A stretch of 64,000 bases of DNA from assembly GCA_024509875.1 (NCBI GenBank), contig JAMPIV010008522.1, positions 315,001 to 379,000 on the forward strand, in the 5' to 3' direction. This DNA comes from Oreohelix idahoensis (taxonomy: Eukaryota; Mollusca; Gastropoda; Stylommatophora; Oreohelicidae). Position 1 is the first letter of the stretch, and every line of letters starts with the position of its first letter. A program made the position numbers and the translations under genes. Under the pieces are notes generated by a model. The model ran no database searches, was not told where the DNA came from, and saw nothing but the letters and a program-made list of their open reading frames with translations. Shown one piece after another: positions 1 through 11,659 of the stretch.

Positions 1-257
1 GTGTATCATTACAGTTGCAAGAGAGCCATGGTATAATTGTAGAAAATTGAAATTTACAGTTGTCTTCTAGCCTAGTCTTTGTTATCAAAATGTTACTGAC
101 ATTTCGGTAAATGGTAAACTTGTAGGAATTCCTTCCCCCCCCCATGCTTTATCTTTCGGCAGAACATAGGTTTTCACTCAGGTCTCCAAGTCTTCCTAAT
201 CTGGCTAGTCTTCTCCAGTTTTGTCAGTTTCTCCTTTGTCCTTCTGATTTCTTTTAA

Positions 258-946
258 CACATTAACTACCGCTAGCCGGTGGGACCGGCTTTTGAAATCC
301 TATCATATGGATTGCGAGCCGCTCAGAGCGTCGATCGAATTTTAGTAGTAAAACGAATGAAAAATGTACTGAAACACTTTTTGATCTGGTTCGAGGTTTT
401 AAGTTGCCACTGGAAAACAAATTCCCAAAGCATGGTTGTTGTAGAACACTGGAAAATTGATATTATTTTCATATTTTTCAGCCTTTTGGGTTAGTTACCA
501 AATCATGTACAACTGGTTACCGTGGCAACTAGGGATAGGACCACAAAAAATGCATGTACATCTCGTCTAACGGCTGAGTAGGCTAGAAACTTGTTTCAAC
601 AATTGACTGATAGATCTAGCAACGAGGACAAGTGTGAAAACGGTGTGCACATTGTTTGAAATAGTGATTTTGATAGAGATGGGGTGCAAGCAGTTAGTTA
701 TAATTGTGAAAATATTGCAAGTCCTCGGCCATCTGACAGCCGTTAAATAGCAACGACCTATATTAGACTTACAAATGGTGTTTATTGTAATAGTACATTC
801 ATTTATCTTTAAAATGACGTGTAATTCATAAAAATATGTATACAATTACGAAAACTACAGCTTACTTTGTGCAAACACCTACAGGATGAAAATGGGAAAA
901 ACATTTTTTCGGCCACAGTGTGTTTTTCAACTCGGTAGTTAATGTG
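258..946. mobile_element. piggyBac-type MITE, 689 bp
   Basis: Perfect 14-bp terminal inverted repeats (CACATTAACTACCG at 258-271, its complement at 933-946) are directly flanked by TTAA on both sides (254-257 and 947-950). The repeats are followed by a second inverted similarity (CTAGCCGG / CGGCC). TTAA target duplication is the hallmark of piggyBac-superfamily transposition. No transposase is encoded, so it must have been moved in trans. Confidence 0.8.
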
Positions 947-1489
947 TTAAGAAATATGTATGAAAAAAAAAAAGTCATTACACAAGCCATTATTCTTTGG
1001 GGGGAAAAAAATCTTAGCTGAAGAAACTAACGTGTAAATAAAAGTGACTGAATATATACATATTATGGCAAATATGATGGTAAGTACATGCATGAATGTA
1101 TGTATGTACATGTATATATCGGCCATGAGGCTACAGTATGAGTATCATAAATAATGTAAATCTACACTAATATCAGACAAAGAAAATGAAACATAATAAT
1201 TTTCAGTAATGTGAACTGAATATATCTCTAAAACAAGAAAACATATTTTGGTTAATACCAGAACCAAATATTTTCCTCAAAGTTGAAAATTGGGTCATCT
1301 AAATGCAGGTTTTTTTTTTTTTTTTTCAATTCTAGCAGATGCAAAAGTTGGATATTGTGCAACAAACACCCAAACACATTCTTTGTATGATGGATTCATT
1401 AGGTATATTATACAATACTCCTTCTTCGTGTGTATTTTCAATTGTTCCTCCTTTTTGTTAACTCTGTCTTTAATCTCTTTTCATATCAG

Positions 1490-1581
1490 GGATTTCATGA
1501 TGTGTGTATAACATTCCTACTTTGCATGGATGAAGACCTTGCATTTGCTATGGTGGAAAAACTAGCTTTAGGGTATATGAG
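1490..1581 (+). CDS. TBC1D20: TBC1D20 exon (internal, first one visible)
   Basis: Part of a Rab GTPase-activating protein with a TBC domain; in animals TBC1D20 acts on Rab1/Rab18 at the ER membrane. The 92-bp exon follows a T-rich tract ending in AG (1488-1489) and is followed by GT (1582-1583). It encodes GFHDVCITFLLCMDEDLAF and 11 further residues, which match the part of the TBC domain directly after the catalytic glutamine motif (YxQ). The glutamine and the catalytic arginine must lie in exons left of the window. The exon starts in phase 0 and ends with two bases of a split Arg codon, which the next exon completes. The family match is recognised by eye, not by search. Confidence 0.85.
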
Positions 1582-1784
1582 GTATATATTTTTAAACTTT
1601 ACATCTATTTAGTGTGTTTGTGCCTTGTTTTAATTATACTGCATCACTAAATTGTTACAAAAATGTGTCCATACCATATACTGGGTCACTAGTCAGTGCA
1701 TCAATCCTTTAGCTCCCCAAGGAACATAGGTCTTCTGCAAACACATGCCAAATCCTCCTGTTGTGTGCCATCTGCTCATTCTTA

Positions 1785-2148
1785 TGGATGGGTATGGGGG
1801 AAAAAAATAGAAAAAAGGTGATTCATCTTTCGAGGACAAAAGACAAAGAAAATAGCCAACATTGCGGCCACAAGGCCATCGTCAGGGAAAGGAAAGAAAG
1901 GGCTAAATAGGACACATAAGAATCTAATTAAATATACAAATAAAACATGGGTACTTCCCTAAAGGCAGCTAAGACCTAGCACGCCTGCCGAAGAGCGTCC
2001 CCCGAAAAACCATACCATATACTGTCTATGCATGGCTATATCTTTGTCTTTTGTCCTCGTAAGACGAATCACCTTTTTTCGATTTTTTTTCTTTCATACC
2101 CATCCATTGTACTCCACGTCTAACCGCAGTTTCCCTCATCTTCCTCGA
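1785..2148. mobile_element. 364-bp insertion with long inverted arms and 13-bp target duplication
   Basis: The 13-mer CTGCTCATTCTTA stands at 1772-1784 and again at 2149-2161, interrupting a LINE. Inside, about 70 bp at 1785-1857 is repeated inverted at 2036-2106, and about 42 bp of unpaired sequence follows the right arm. On the - strand the arm carries CTGACGA then GGCCTTGTGGCC, resembling the hammerhead-like core region of Penelope-type elements. The 13-bp duplication also suits a Penelope-like or other retroelement. The class remains an inference. Confidence 0.6.
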
Positions 2149-2306
2149 CTGCTCATTCTTACCATGTCTCCCTCATCATTTTCATTTCTGTCTCTAGTTC
2201 TCTTCTTCATGTGTCTTCAGTCTGTCTCTACTTCTCTTGCCCTGGGGATTCTAGAATTGAGGACTACTTAATAATGCTATCAACAGGTTTGCTTAATGTG
2301 TGTCCT

Positions 2307-2909
2307 CAGTGGCGGCTTTCTTTAATGAGCTGTAGAGCTGCAGCACTCCCAAAGAAAAGGACTGCATACTGCTGTCTCTACTACATTATAATACATAATA
2401 CGGACAGACCAAAAAATTGAGGTTACACTGGAGGGGTTAAATTAAAAAAAAAAATATCTAACACCGTATGTGCTGCAAACGATTTCAGCTCAAGTGACCT
2501 TGACCTCTTATAAGCGAATGCTTGTCATACACACAGCTAGAGACGAACTACGATTGGTTTGAATTTTTTATCATGAGCTGCAAAGGATCGCAGCTCGTGT
2601 AAATTATCTCTAATTAAAGGGAAGTTACAATGAAAATTTTAAACACGAGAAATAGTGCATACAAGTCTGTGTAACCGGTTTGAGACTCGGGAAGCTGCTA
2701 CGACTGCCAATGATTACTCCTAGTTGCTGTAAACTTTTAAAATAACTTTTCAGAACTTCTTGACAGATTTTAGATGAGATAAGACACTAATCATTTGTGT
2801 CTGGGTTGATATTTCACATGGTGGTCACAATTTGTGAGTATTATGTATAGTATTTGAAATGAATGAACAGTGCAGCACCCCCAATGACAACCCCCTGGAA
2901 CCGCCACTG
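2307..2909. mobile_element. hAT-type non-autonomous transposon, 603 bp
   Basis: The ends are CAGTGGCGG and its exact complement CCGCCACTG. An exact 8-bp duplication, TGTGTCCT, flanks it at 2299-2306 and 2910-2917. Eight-base duplications with CAG...CTG ends are typical of the hAT superfamily. It sits inside the LINE remnant, so it is the younger insertion. No transposase is visible. Confidence 0.82.
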
Positions 2910-3944
2910 TGTGTCCTGCCTTTCACCAGTGTCTTCTTTTCATCTCTTGTTCCACTGGCACTTGACTGGTTCTTGTCATTAGTTCCACATTGATGACCTT
3001 GTCATACCATTTCAGTCCTGCGGTTCTACACAAGCACCCATTTGTGAATGTCTGTTACTTTTTAGTTGTTATTTTTTGTTGATCTCAATGTTTCAGAGCC
3101 ATACAATAGGACTAACTACATTTGAGTTGAAGATTCTTATATTTGTGTTGGACTTCTTTTGATCTCCATATTTTTCCCAAGTGCAATGAAAGCTCCTTTT
3201 GCTTTTTGTTTTCTTATTTTGATATCACTGTCCCTCCACTGTTGTCTATATTGCTACCAAGATATGTGTATCATTCCACATCATGTGGCGGTGTTTCTTC
3301 AAGTTCGACCTTGTTATCAATTCTTGAATGTATTCTCATTATCTTTGTCTTTTCCCTATTTATTTTCAGACCCACTAGTTTTGACCTCTTATCGGGTATT
3401 TTCATTTTGTCTTGCATCTGATTACAGTTGTAGGACAGAAGAGTCAAGTCATCTGCAAAATCTAAATCATCAAGCTGTTTAGTCAGTTTGCACTGGCTTC
3501 CATTTCTGCTGTTTTCAATTGTATAAAAAGATTCTGAGTAATTTGAACATCTGAATTTTTAAAACTAAATTAAAATTTAAAAAAAATCTAGTGTCATAAT
3601 TCATATAGTGTTTTGGATCGTGTTTCACGCACACATATCTCAGGTGTCTTGGGTCAAATAAAGAATCTGTTATTTGGTTTGTGTTGTTGCTGTCTTTGAC
3701 ATTAACATAATAATTCTTAAAAATAATATAAATATTGACATTCTTTTGGCATAATTTTATTGTAATTGAAAAGAATTTTTTCCCCTCCTTTTTATGCCTA
3801 AAATCTTGAGTGTGTCAAGTTAATTTTTGATGGTAGAACTTGATTTCCGTTGCTGCTGTGTTTAAATGTGATATAAGAATATTTAAAAATAATTTTAACT
3901 GGCACCTTTTTGATCTGGCTTTTAAATTGTTACGTAAAAATTCC

Positions 3945-4290
3945 ATTGATAAAAACCTCAGAAATGAGGTATCTGAGGAAGTAACAAGAAGAGATATGGT
4001 CCACAACCAGATTAAATGGCAAGGCCTCAAAACTCAACCCAAGTAGAGCAGTCCCAACTACAATGGTTTGGCCATGTGTGCGGAATGAAAGATCGGCTAT
4101 AACAACAAATATGGGAAATATAAGCCAAGGATCCAGACCTCCAGGACAACCCAGAGTGTGCTGGGAGGACAACATTAGACAGTTTCTGAGGACTAGATTG
4201 GAACCAGGCCAGGAGGAAGACTGCTGATAGAACGGTATGTCATTCTCTCAAGCAAACCTCTACACTCCAGGGTAGAAGAGGAACGATTAA
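3945..4290 (+). mobile_element. LINE reverse-transcriptase C-terminus (family b)
   Basis: On the + strand, decayed frames give EVTRRDMVHNQIKWQG, QWFGHVCGMKDR, RPPGQPRVCWEDNIRQ and LDWNQARRKTADR, ending in an (AGT)n tail near 4298. A better preserved homologue lies on the - strand at 59050-59490. 5'-truncated and full of stops. Confidence 0.65.
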
Positions 4291-4926
4291 GTAGTAGTAG
4301 TCCACTGATGCACTCATAACTAGATTGTATTAAGTGAAATCATGATGACAGTTTCACTCGATGTTTTGTCGTTGCTGTATTTCTCTTTGATATACATATT
4401 CTTACAAATAACTTCCAAGGGAACTGTTTTTTTTATTTAATCTAATTATTTTCAAAATACATCATATATAAAGAAAAATTAAATTGTATGCGGTTATAAC
4501 CCATACTGTAATTCACACACACGGGTCTGACATTCATGTGGTTAAGGAGGTACTTGCATAATAAAATTGTAGACTGATTTTGATTTCATAAACAATGAAC
4601 AATATGCACTCTAACTGTGGAGATGATACTATACTGCTTGAAAATTAGGCTAACCACAAATTGACAGTTCAGTAGTATCCCCTATTTTCCAATTACTGAT
4701 CAGAATATAAGGAGAGACAGCTAAATCATCACCCTGGAAAGAAAAATTGCCAGCACTTCCATGTCAGATAGTTTTATAAACACTTTTATTTTTCGAGTAG
4801 GAAGAGAGAGTAAGAAAGCTGGTAATCAGGGAGATGAGTGTTTGTCATCACAGTTAGGACCTTGAAGATGTAGTGTGTGCGGGGACAAAAATATGATTAT
4901 TAAAGAATATGTCAATGTCTTTTCAG

Positions 4927-5028
4927 AGAATACCTGGATGAGACCATGGAGCGAACATCACTTCTGCTTAATTTTATCTATCCTCTTGTAAACAAATGCA
5001 ACCCTGAGTTGTGTGCTCATATGGAAAA
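4927..5028 (+). CDS. TBC1D20: TBC1D20 exon (TBC domain)
   Basis: Second visible exon of the Rab-GAP gene, 102 bp. The acceptor is TTTTCAG and the donor is GTAAG. The first base completes the Arg codon begun in the previous exon, and the exon ends with two bases of a Lys codon. The product reads REYLDETMERTSLLLNFIYP, then LVNKCNPELCAHMEK. This corresponds to the stretch in TBC1D20 where the human protein has NPELHDFM. The intron before it (about 3.3 kb) contains a LINE remnant carrying two nested insertions and a second LINE piece at 3.95-4.29 kb. Confidence 0.9.
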
Positions 5029-6118
5029 GTAAGAATACTATTATGTTCAGTAGACAATAAGTTAAAGGAGTATGAGAAAAATATATGTTCATTGGGTTGC
5101 TTTTTTTTTTTTAAATTTTTACTGTTTCTTCTTGAAGTGCTTTGTTTGCTGTTATAATTCTTTAGCTTTTTCTGCTAATTCCAGTTTGTTTTGTTCTCTG
5201 TTATTGACTTTCATCATCATGTGACGTATTCTCTCCAGAACGTTGTCTCCATTTCAGCTGCTCTGAATGCATGTTAACTTTCATGCATGTTATATTGATA
5301 GAATGCTCCCTGTTTTTCTCACCCCTTCTTTTTCATCAAGTTTTGCCATTTGTTATAATACAGGAGTTTTTGTGCTCTAAAAATATGCCTCTATGAAATG
5401 TGTAATGATGTTCTTTGTTTGTCTTTTTTAGAACATTATTGTTGGCCCTAACTGTTTTTCGAACCCTTACAACTTTTCTTTAGAACTACATTTGAGAGGG
5501 CTACAGTTACCATGTTTATTTATTCGTTGTCCATGCTTCACTTCCATATGATACTTTTTTCCTTAAGTTTTTATCATCTGGAAATGTAGGATACAAAGCG
5601 TATAAAGGGATGTGATTTTTTTTGTTTTTGTTTTGGGTTAAATATCAAATAGTTCTGATATGTACTTGTTTTTGAGATGCTGGGTTAGTGGTGGTAAGAA
5701 ATCTCATGACCTCATTCATTGCTGCCATGAGTAAATGAAGCAGTTGGGGCCATCTTATTCATTACTGCAGCTCATGGCTGAAGTTGTTGATAACATCAGT
5801 GAATATTTGTGTAGACTCCACTATTGCAGTATTTAAGTGTGCTGTGGAAAAAAAAAATGTACACAAAGGTGTCAAGAAACTGAGTCCAGAACAACAACAA
5901 CAAAAAAAGAACATATAAAAAGGCATTGATATTTACCCATAAGATGTGCCATACAGAAATGGAAACAGTCTCATCTGCCTGCAACAGCCATTGGACTGTA
6001 ATGTTGTTTTTTAACATTGAACTGTAATGTTGGTTTTTAACATTGAACTGTAATGTTTTTTAACATTGAACTGTAATGTTGGTTTTTAACATTGGACTGT
6101 AATGTTGGTTTTTAACAC

Positions 6119-6263
6119 AGTTGTGCATGGGACCGGCAACCTCATCGCTTCAGAAACCCCGAAGTGCAGGAGTTTATGCTTTGGTGTAGGCTTCCTTAGG
6201 GTGGCCATCTGCAGTGGTGGTGGCTCCATGCTTCAGAGGGAGCTGTAAAAGAGATGATGAAAG
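6119..6263 (+). repeat. Dispersed ~240-bp repeat, 3' part
   Basis: Recognised by GTTGTGCATGGGACCGGC, the AACCTCATC core and the 3' block GTGGCTCCATGC. It lies in the TBC1D20 intron between the 4927 and 7332 exons. Confidence 0.7.
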
Positions 6264-6935
6264 AATCCTGTTTGCTACATATTGAGTTTAGCGTTGTTTT
6301 AGCAAAAGAACAGTGGCTTACAGGTAACCCGCGGTGTATTATATGAGGTGTCAGGTGCAGAAAGATTTCAGTTTCCAGCTCGCAGTGGCGTCACACCTCG
6401 TCGGTTCCTCGCAGGTGTGTCAATATCAGTCCCTGATGGTGGTGTGCTGTGGACCAACTGCAATGGGCTATGGAACTCAGGGCAATAATTTGTTTTCATT
6501 ATAGGGGTTACTTTCACAATCACCCCCAGCTGGCGGAAAAGTGAAAATTTTAAAGCTGCAACCAAGGTGAAGTGGGTTAGTTTTCTACTCAAGACAACAG
6601 GAGGCTGACACTTGGGAGTCATGACCCAGGTGGGCCTGCCCCCCCCTTAGAGTGTAAAGGAGAGTAAGGGGCTGAAACACTTGACCAACGGGATGACTAC
6701 TTCTGATGATCAGATTGCCTCCTGTTGTATCGCTCTGTATAGAGTTTCCTATCATAACTACTGTGTGATGCATCTGTTTTACTAGGGAGGAAGAATGAAG
6801 AAGAGGAGAACTTAAATAATCACTGTTCACAGACCAGCACAGTAATAATTACGATTGCCTGAGTGAGTGAATCACAGATTGCCTGAGTGAGTGAATCGAC
6901 AGATTCCCAACTTGTAAAACTTAATTCTGTGTTAA

Positions 6936-7230
6936 CTGTGCAGTTTCTGGGGATCTCTGAGGAGAGGAAGAAAGAATGTGACTACTGCACCCTCAGGCAT
7001 GTCGTATGAGGTGACTAGTATGAGGTGACTAGTATGAGGTGACTATTTTGAGGTGACTAGTATGGGATTATGCATGAAGCTGGCAACCTCATCATGTAAC
7101 AATTGCTATAGACACCAGTGCTGCTAGAGCACAAGACGTGGTGTGGGGCTTCAGGCAAAAGTGTAAGGTGCAGTGGTGATCCTTGCTCAGTAAGGAGCGA
7201 AAATGGCGGTGATGTTGTGTGAGTGAAAAA
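6936..7230 (+). repeat. Dispersed ~240-bp repeat with internal 15-bp expansion
   Basis: A full-length copy from the TTTCTGGGGATCTCTGAGGA block to the 3' GTAAGGAGCGAAAATG. At 7009-7063 the segment GTATGAGGTGACTA is repeated about four times, a local expansion seen in no other copy here. Confidence 0.7.
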
Positions 7231-7331
7231 TGGTCCAGTTAGGACAGAGCTTTATAATATATAATTAATAAGCTTAGAGAGACAAGAATGTTGCCACAGT
7301 CTTATTCATAGTAATATTTATCCACATTTAG

Positions 7332-7473
7332 GAATGGCCTTGGCACAATTTTTGCCCTGTCTTGGGTCATCACCTGGTTCAGCCATGTTCTTGGTGACAT
7401 CACGAGAATTTTACGGGTGTTTGATTTCTTTTTAGCCTCCCACAGGATGATGCCTGTCTACCTGTCAGCAGCT
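7332..7473 (+). CDS. TBC1D20: TBC1D20 exon (core TBC motif)
   Basis: Third visible exon, 142 bp, from acceptor ...ATTTAG to donor GTAAGT. It encodes the most conserved segment of the family, NGLGTIFALSWVITWFSHVL followed by GDITRILRVFDFFLASHRMM and PVYLSAA. The phase is consistent: one base completes Lys and the exon ends on a codon boundary. At the WFxHV position this gene has serine where I recall glycine in vertebrates. The flanking introns hold copies of the ~240-bp dispersed repeat and tRNA-type SINE pieces. Confidence 0.93.
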
Positions 7474-7539
7474 GTAAGTATGGGGAAAGTGTCATAGTTT
7501 GCATAACTCATAGTATCTAGTAATCATGTTGTTTTTGGT

Positions 7540-7912
7540 TTTAAGGACTATCTCCATTGCGCACGGACAACTCCATCAGTGCTCCAATCTGCTCTCTTAG
7601 ATCACAAAGGGAGGATCTCAGCACAGACCACAAACTCTGTAGCACCTAGGAGAATCCCAGTGTGTGCATGTAGGAATCACACATTCTATAAATTTTTTTG
7701 TGGTGGGTAGGTTTCTAATTTTACCAGGGCAGTGGCCGTATGGCCTACTCTTTACATTTTTCACTTGGACATGGGACTTCCTATTTTTTTTCCCTTATCC
7801 GAGAAGGCCATGTATCCGATCTCGCTACCTAGGAGACCAGGGGGGGAGTATGACATCATCAGGACCACTGGTTATAAAAAAAAAATTTAATCTTGTTAAC
7901 AGTTTCTAGTTT
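7540..7912 (-). repeat. tRNA-headed SINE family 3, truncated copy
   Basis: Matches the 35822-36301 SINE: TTTTAAGGACTATCTCCATT, GTGGTGGGTAGGTTTCTAAT and CTAGGAGACCAGG. The tRNA-like head is missing and it ends in an A-rich join with another SINE fragment. Intronic in TBC1D20. Confidence 0.65.
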
Positions 7913-7914
7913 AA

Positions 7915-8060
7915 AAAAAGGCGAGTATCTGCCTGAATGGCGAGTGGACACCTGTCAGTGTACAGAGAAAAAAGGGATACTCACGTAAAAATCAGTCTCA
8001 GGTTAGATATACTAACAGGAGATTCTCGCCTCAAGAAAAAGCGGGCGTACGTTTGAAAAA
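7915..8060 (+). repeat. 3' half of tRNA-headed SINE family 4
   Basis: Contains GCCTGAATGGCGAG, ATACTCACGTAAAAATCAG and CAGGTTAGATATACTAACA. These are the complement of sequence in the complete copy at 37706-38070. Confidence 0.55.
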
Positions 8061-8062
8061 AA

Positions 8063-8175
8063 AAGTACCCATTTACAGCTGGGAAGACTGGAGTGTGACA
8101 AAATAATGAATCAAACCCAGCACCTTTGCCGCGAGAGACCAGCACTCTAATCACTCTGTGATTCAGACAGTTTCT
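8063..8175 (-). repeat. 5' half of tRNA-headed SINE family 1
   Basis: Reverse-oriented: CCCATTTACAGCTGGG, then a B-box-like segment AATCAAACCCAGCACC and GAGAGACCAGCACTCTAATC. Same head as at 36683 (forward). Confidence 0.55.
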
Positions 8176-8227
8176 AGTAGTAATGTGTTTCTTCAGTTGC
8201 AGAAAGGACTTCTTAATTTCATATTTC

Positions 8228-8445
8228 CATTACAGCTAAGCAGGGGTGACAAAGATGTAATAGAAATACTGCGTCCTCAGACATGTCATAAAGGGTGACT
8301 AATATGAGGTTGTGCATGGAGGTTGGCAGCCTCATCGTGTAAAACATATGCGTACAGGAACTGTTACAACACATGAGTGCTTTGATGTGAACTTTCTGCA
8401 GGGGTGGCCCCGTGCTCCACAGGGTACAGAAAAGGGACATGGATT
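8228..8445 (+). repeat. Dispersed ~240-bp repeat
   Basis: Contains the shared core ACATGTCATAAAGGGTGACT, GAGGTTGTGCATGGAG and the GCCCCGTGCTCCACAGGG 3' block. Intronic in TBC1D20. Confidence 0.7.
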
Positions 8446-9548
8446 GCAGCTAAGACTAGTAGCTGACCTAGTGACAGTCATGCTGAGATTCACTCATTCA
8501 GATACACAGATCTCATGGCACGTTGAGCATCTGTGAGGGTCATTTGTGCGTTTAACACAGTTAGGTAATAAAGAAAATCTTATAAGGACACAGGAAAAAT
8601 GCAGCCCACATTACGACTGTGAGGTCTTTGTCAGGGTAGGACATTTGGAAGCAGTCCAGAAAGAATTCTTATCTTTGTTCACCCGATCATCTTGTATAGT
8701 TTACTGCAGTCCCCTGGGTATTCTTGTTATTAACAACCATCCTTCATATGTACCAGTTCATCCACGAGTAATTTGTCTATTTGCCCAGTTACCAGGTGTA
8801 CTTCTTTCCTCAGGCTGGTAAAGTGTTTCCTTTACTTCCATGTTTTGTAGTTATGCACATATTCCCCTGATGCACGAGATGTACATCTTGTCTTTGCTGT
8901 TCTCTATTGGCTGTAGTATCCGACTCCAAAGATGCTGAGATTTAAGGCAGGACTAATTGCTGTGACATTACTGAAGTTTAGTTTTTCTTGGCTGTTAGAA
9001 TTTAGTCCTTATTTTAGTCAGTGTAGAAATTGCTTGAGAAACATGCTGTTCCCCTGGAAGGATGTGCTGTTTGGATTAATGAGATGAATCGAACCATGAT
9101 GTGAACTGTTACTTGAGTGGAAAGCCACAACTGTGGGGAAACATTCCGGATATTAGGGACAGAAGACATATTCTCTATATCATGCATGCAGAGATCTTTA
9201 CAAGAGCACATGCTTGTTTCGAAGGAATATTACAATAAATTAGAGTTGAAATGAAGCACAGTTGGCCATCTGTTCGATAGAGCCTTATAAAATAATTTAG
9301 AGACGCAGTAAAATGTGGTAAGGGTTAGGTTTAGATATCCTAAACCTTATCCTAACGATGTTGGCGACTTAGTGGGATGAAATTTAAGAAGATGGCCCAC
9401 TTATTCATTTCAACCAAAATTAGATAATCTAATAAAGTAACTGGTGTTTACTACATTTAAAGAAATGGTAACGTTAAGCTTGGACAATTTTTATTTTAAA
9501 GGCTGATTATGATCATTGTCATTGCATCTAAAACATCTTTGTCCTCAG

Positions 9549-9733
9549 TTTGTGCTTTATCGGGAAAATGATATATATGCAGCTGGAGATGAGATGGGCT
9601 ATATCCATAAATGTCTTTCTACAATCTCACCCGATCTGCCCCTGGAATCTTTACTGCAACGAGCTGGTGATCTGTACCTTCAATACCCACCAACAGAGAT
9701 TAGTCGTGATCCTATGCTGGTTAGCATGAATAG
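9549..9733 (+). CDS. TBC1D20: TBC1D20 exon (end of TBC domain)
   Basis: Fourth visible exon, 185 bp, from acceptor GTCCTCAG to donor GTGAG. It encodes FVLYRENDIYAAGDEMGYIH, then KCLSTISPDLPLESLLQRAG and DLYLQYPPTEISRDPMLVSMNR. This matches the end of the TBC domain and the start of the linker in TBC1D20 (LP.E.L..RAGDL..Q.PP). It starts in phase 0 and ends with two bases of an Arg codon completed by the last exon. The 2.8-kb intron that follows holds an hAT-like MITE, a dispersed-repeat copy and a LINE C-terminus. Confidence 0.93.
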
Positions 9734-11418
9734 GTGAGTTTGTTGAGGAATGTAAGCTGTGAAAGCCCTAGTGGATGGCTTTTTTAGGAGATAATTTTGA
9801 TAATGCATCTTAATATTGAATAATAAATTTAAATGTAATCTTATGTCCTTAAAAAAAGAAAGACATACTAGATCAAGGGTTTTTAACCTTTCTTGTGCCA
9901 TGGACTCTTTTGATTGTATGATGAAGGCTACAGACCCCTTTGATTGCCCAGTGAAGGCTGTAGATGAATATATTTTTTTTAAATGCAAAAATCTTTGACA
10001 ATTTTCAGAGTAAAAGTCTTCGTGAAAGTAAAATTCAAATTTTTAGGTTATGTACACATGCCCATAGAATCCATTCATGGACTCCCGAGGAGTCTGTGGA
10101 CCACAGGTAAAGAAACACTGTAATAGAAGTTTTTTAAATTACTTTTTTGTTTGTTTAAAAAAAAAAACTTAATTTTGATTATGATTTAATACTGTAAATG
10201 TATGCTGTTATATTACCTTTATAATGTTGCATGACCTTAAATTAATGCTTGAAGTAACATGTGGGAATGAAAGGATACAGAATGCGAGATGAGAGAGTGG
10301 AAGGGCAGAATGTTAGATGGGCCTGTGTGCCCAATTCTTAACCTTTTGAAAGTAAAGTTTGTTCGTTCAGTCCAGTTGTGCAATAATGAAGATCCTGCAT
10401 TATAAGGTAACCCATTATGCTAACCTCAGTAATTGAGATGGTATGAGTGGAAGAGTGGTACATCGATTAGGTGGTTTATTGGATTAATGAGGTTAGGGCA
10501 CACAGTTACAAAATATTAGAAATACATGAAATAATTTTTTAATAACATGCTTGGGAACACATATAATCTGACCTGATTTACTCAATATCTGACATAGGAA
10601 ATTGCTTCTTTTCAGTCCCCTTCACTTGCTTCATAGCTGGGGACCATTAAGCAAGTACACTAACACCTCACTAACTTTAAGAAAGCCAAGTGATGAATTA
10701 GCGAGAACATTGTGTTAAGTTGTGTAGTGTGCTTTGCATCACAATTTAGAAATATAGTAATTTTATATGAGCAAATAAGCTGTCATCTTTGGTGGATAAT
10801 TTCTAATCAGGATGAATAGAGAAACAAATTTGACTGAATCACTATCTCTTATGTGCGGTATTTAACCCATACTTTTTGTGGCATCTGTCTTACTGCTAAG
10901 AGTAATTGACTTGTATATAGACTGTCCTCAAAATGTGTGGTGAAACAGAGGTCAAAATGAATTTATAGTTATTTTTATTTACTTCAGGACTCATGCGCTG
11001 GGTCTGTAACTTCATAAATTTAGATTAAGAAGATTACATCTTGTTGGCACAGCAGTATTTTAACACAGTTATTGCTGCTGTGTATGCACATAATTGCTAC
11101 AGATAATACCATATTCGTATTTTGCAAAGAGGAGCAAAAGAAAAAAAAAACATTCATAATAGAAGCCTGCATCTTCTCATATTGTGTATAGCGCATTGGA
11201 CAGTTTATTTTTTTTTCATACTTTAGTTTGCATCTGTAGTTAGTACCATAGTTGTGATAGGCCTATTTATTTGATTAATCGGACTTGTTGTTAATTTATT
11301 AGAAATGAGTTAGAGACGTTCAGAGACACAGAGGTTTTCTGAAACAGTGATGTAAAAAAGAGAGCCTAGAGAAACAAAGACGTGTCTGTAAAATTGACCC
11401 ATATTTTTATGAACTGTC
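9734..11418. other. TBC1D20 intron, left part
   Basis: Apart from the hAT-like MITE at 9874-10120, A/T-rich sequence without a recognisable gene, RNA or repeat. Confidence 0.5.
9874..10120. mobile_element. hAT-like MITE, about 247 bp
   Basis: The ends CAAGGGTTTTTAACC and (complement) CAGTGTTTCTTTACC are similar inverted repeats of the CAGGGGTTCTTAACC type common in hAT MITEs. The flanks TACTAGAT and TAATAGAA agree at 6 of 8 positions, as expected of an old 8-bp duplication. Intronic in TBC1D20. Confidence 0.45.
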
Positions 11419-11655
11419 ATCCTGTGTAGTTTCCTGGGGTTTCTGAAGAGACCAAACAAAAGAATAGAACATCTGCATCCTCAGAGAGGTTGTACACAGC
11501 AACAAATATGAGGTTGTGCATGCGGCTGGCAACCCCACCATGTAATACAAATTGCCACATAAACCACCGCTGGAAAAGCATGTGACTGCTTGGTGCAGGC
11601 TTATTGCAAGGGGACCAGTTGTAATGGTGTCTCCATGCTCTGTCTGTAAACAGAA
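11419..11655 (+). repeat. Dispersed ~240-bp repeat
   Basis: A copy starting CCTGTGTAGTTTCCTGGGG with the core GAGGTTGTGCATGCGGCTGG and ending at TCTCCATGCTCTGTC. It lies in the last TBC1D20 intron and abuts the 3' end of a LINE on the opposite strand. Confidence 0.75.
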
Positions 11656-11659
11656 ATAG

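Larger units (their letters stand above)
1700..3520 (-). mobile_element. LINE remnant carrying two nested insertions
   Basis: On the - strand, pieces at 2918-3520 encode a decayed reverse transcriptase. DLDFADDLTLLSYNCNQMQD contains the F-A-D-D catalytic box, followed by the downstream LGS...KWYDKVxNVELMTRTxQVP region. Pieces at 2162-2306 and 1700-1771 continue through the C-terminus and 3' end. The same 3' end occurs at 42.65, 29.3, 36.4, 57.1 and 63.2 kb. The element is split by a foldback-type insertion (1785-2148) and an hAT-type insertion (2307-2909). Many stops and frameshifts are present. Confidence 0.75.

Noticed and set aside
9320..9362. Possible interstitial telomere tract (AAGGGTTAGG ... 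CCTTATCC)
   Set aside because: Only one or two degenerate units in an imperfect palindrome, too short to support.
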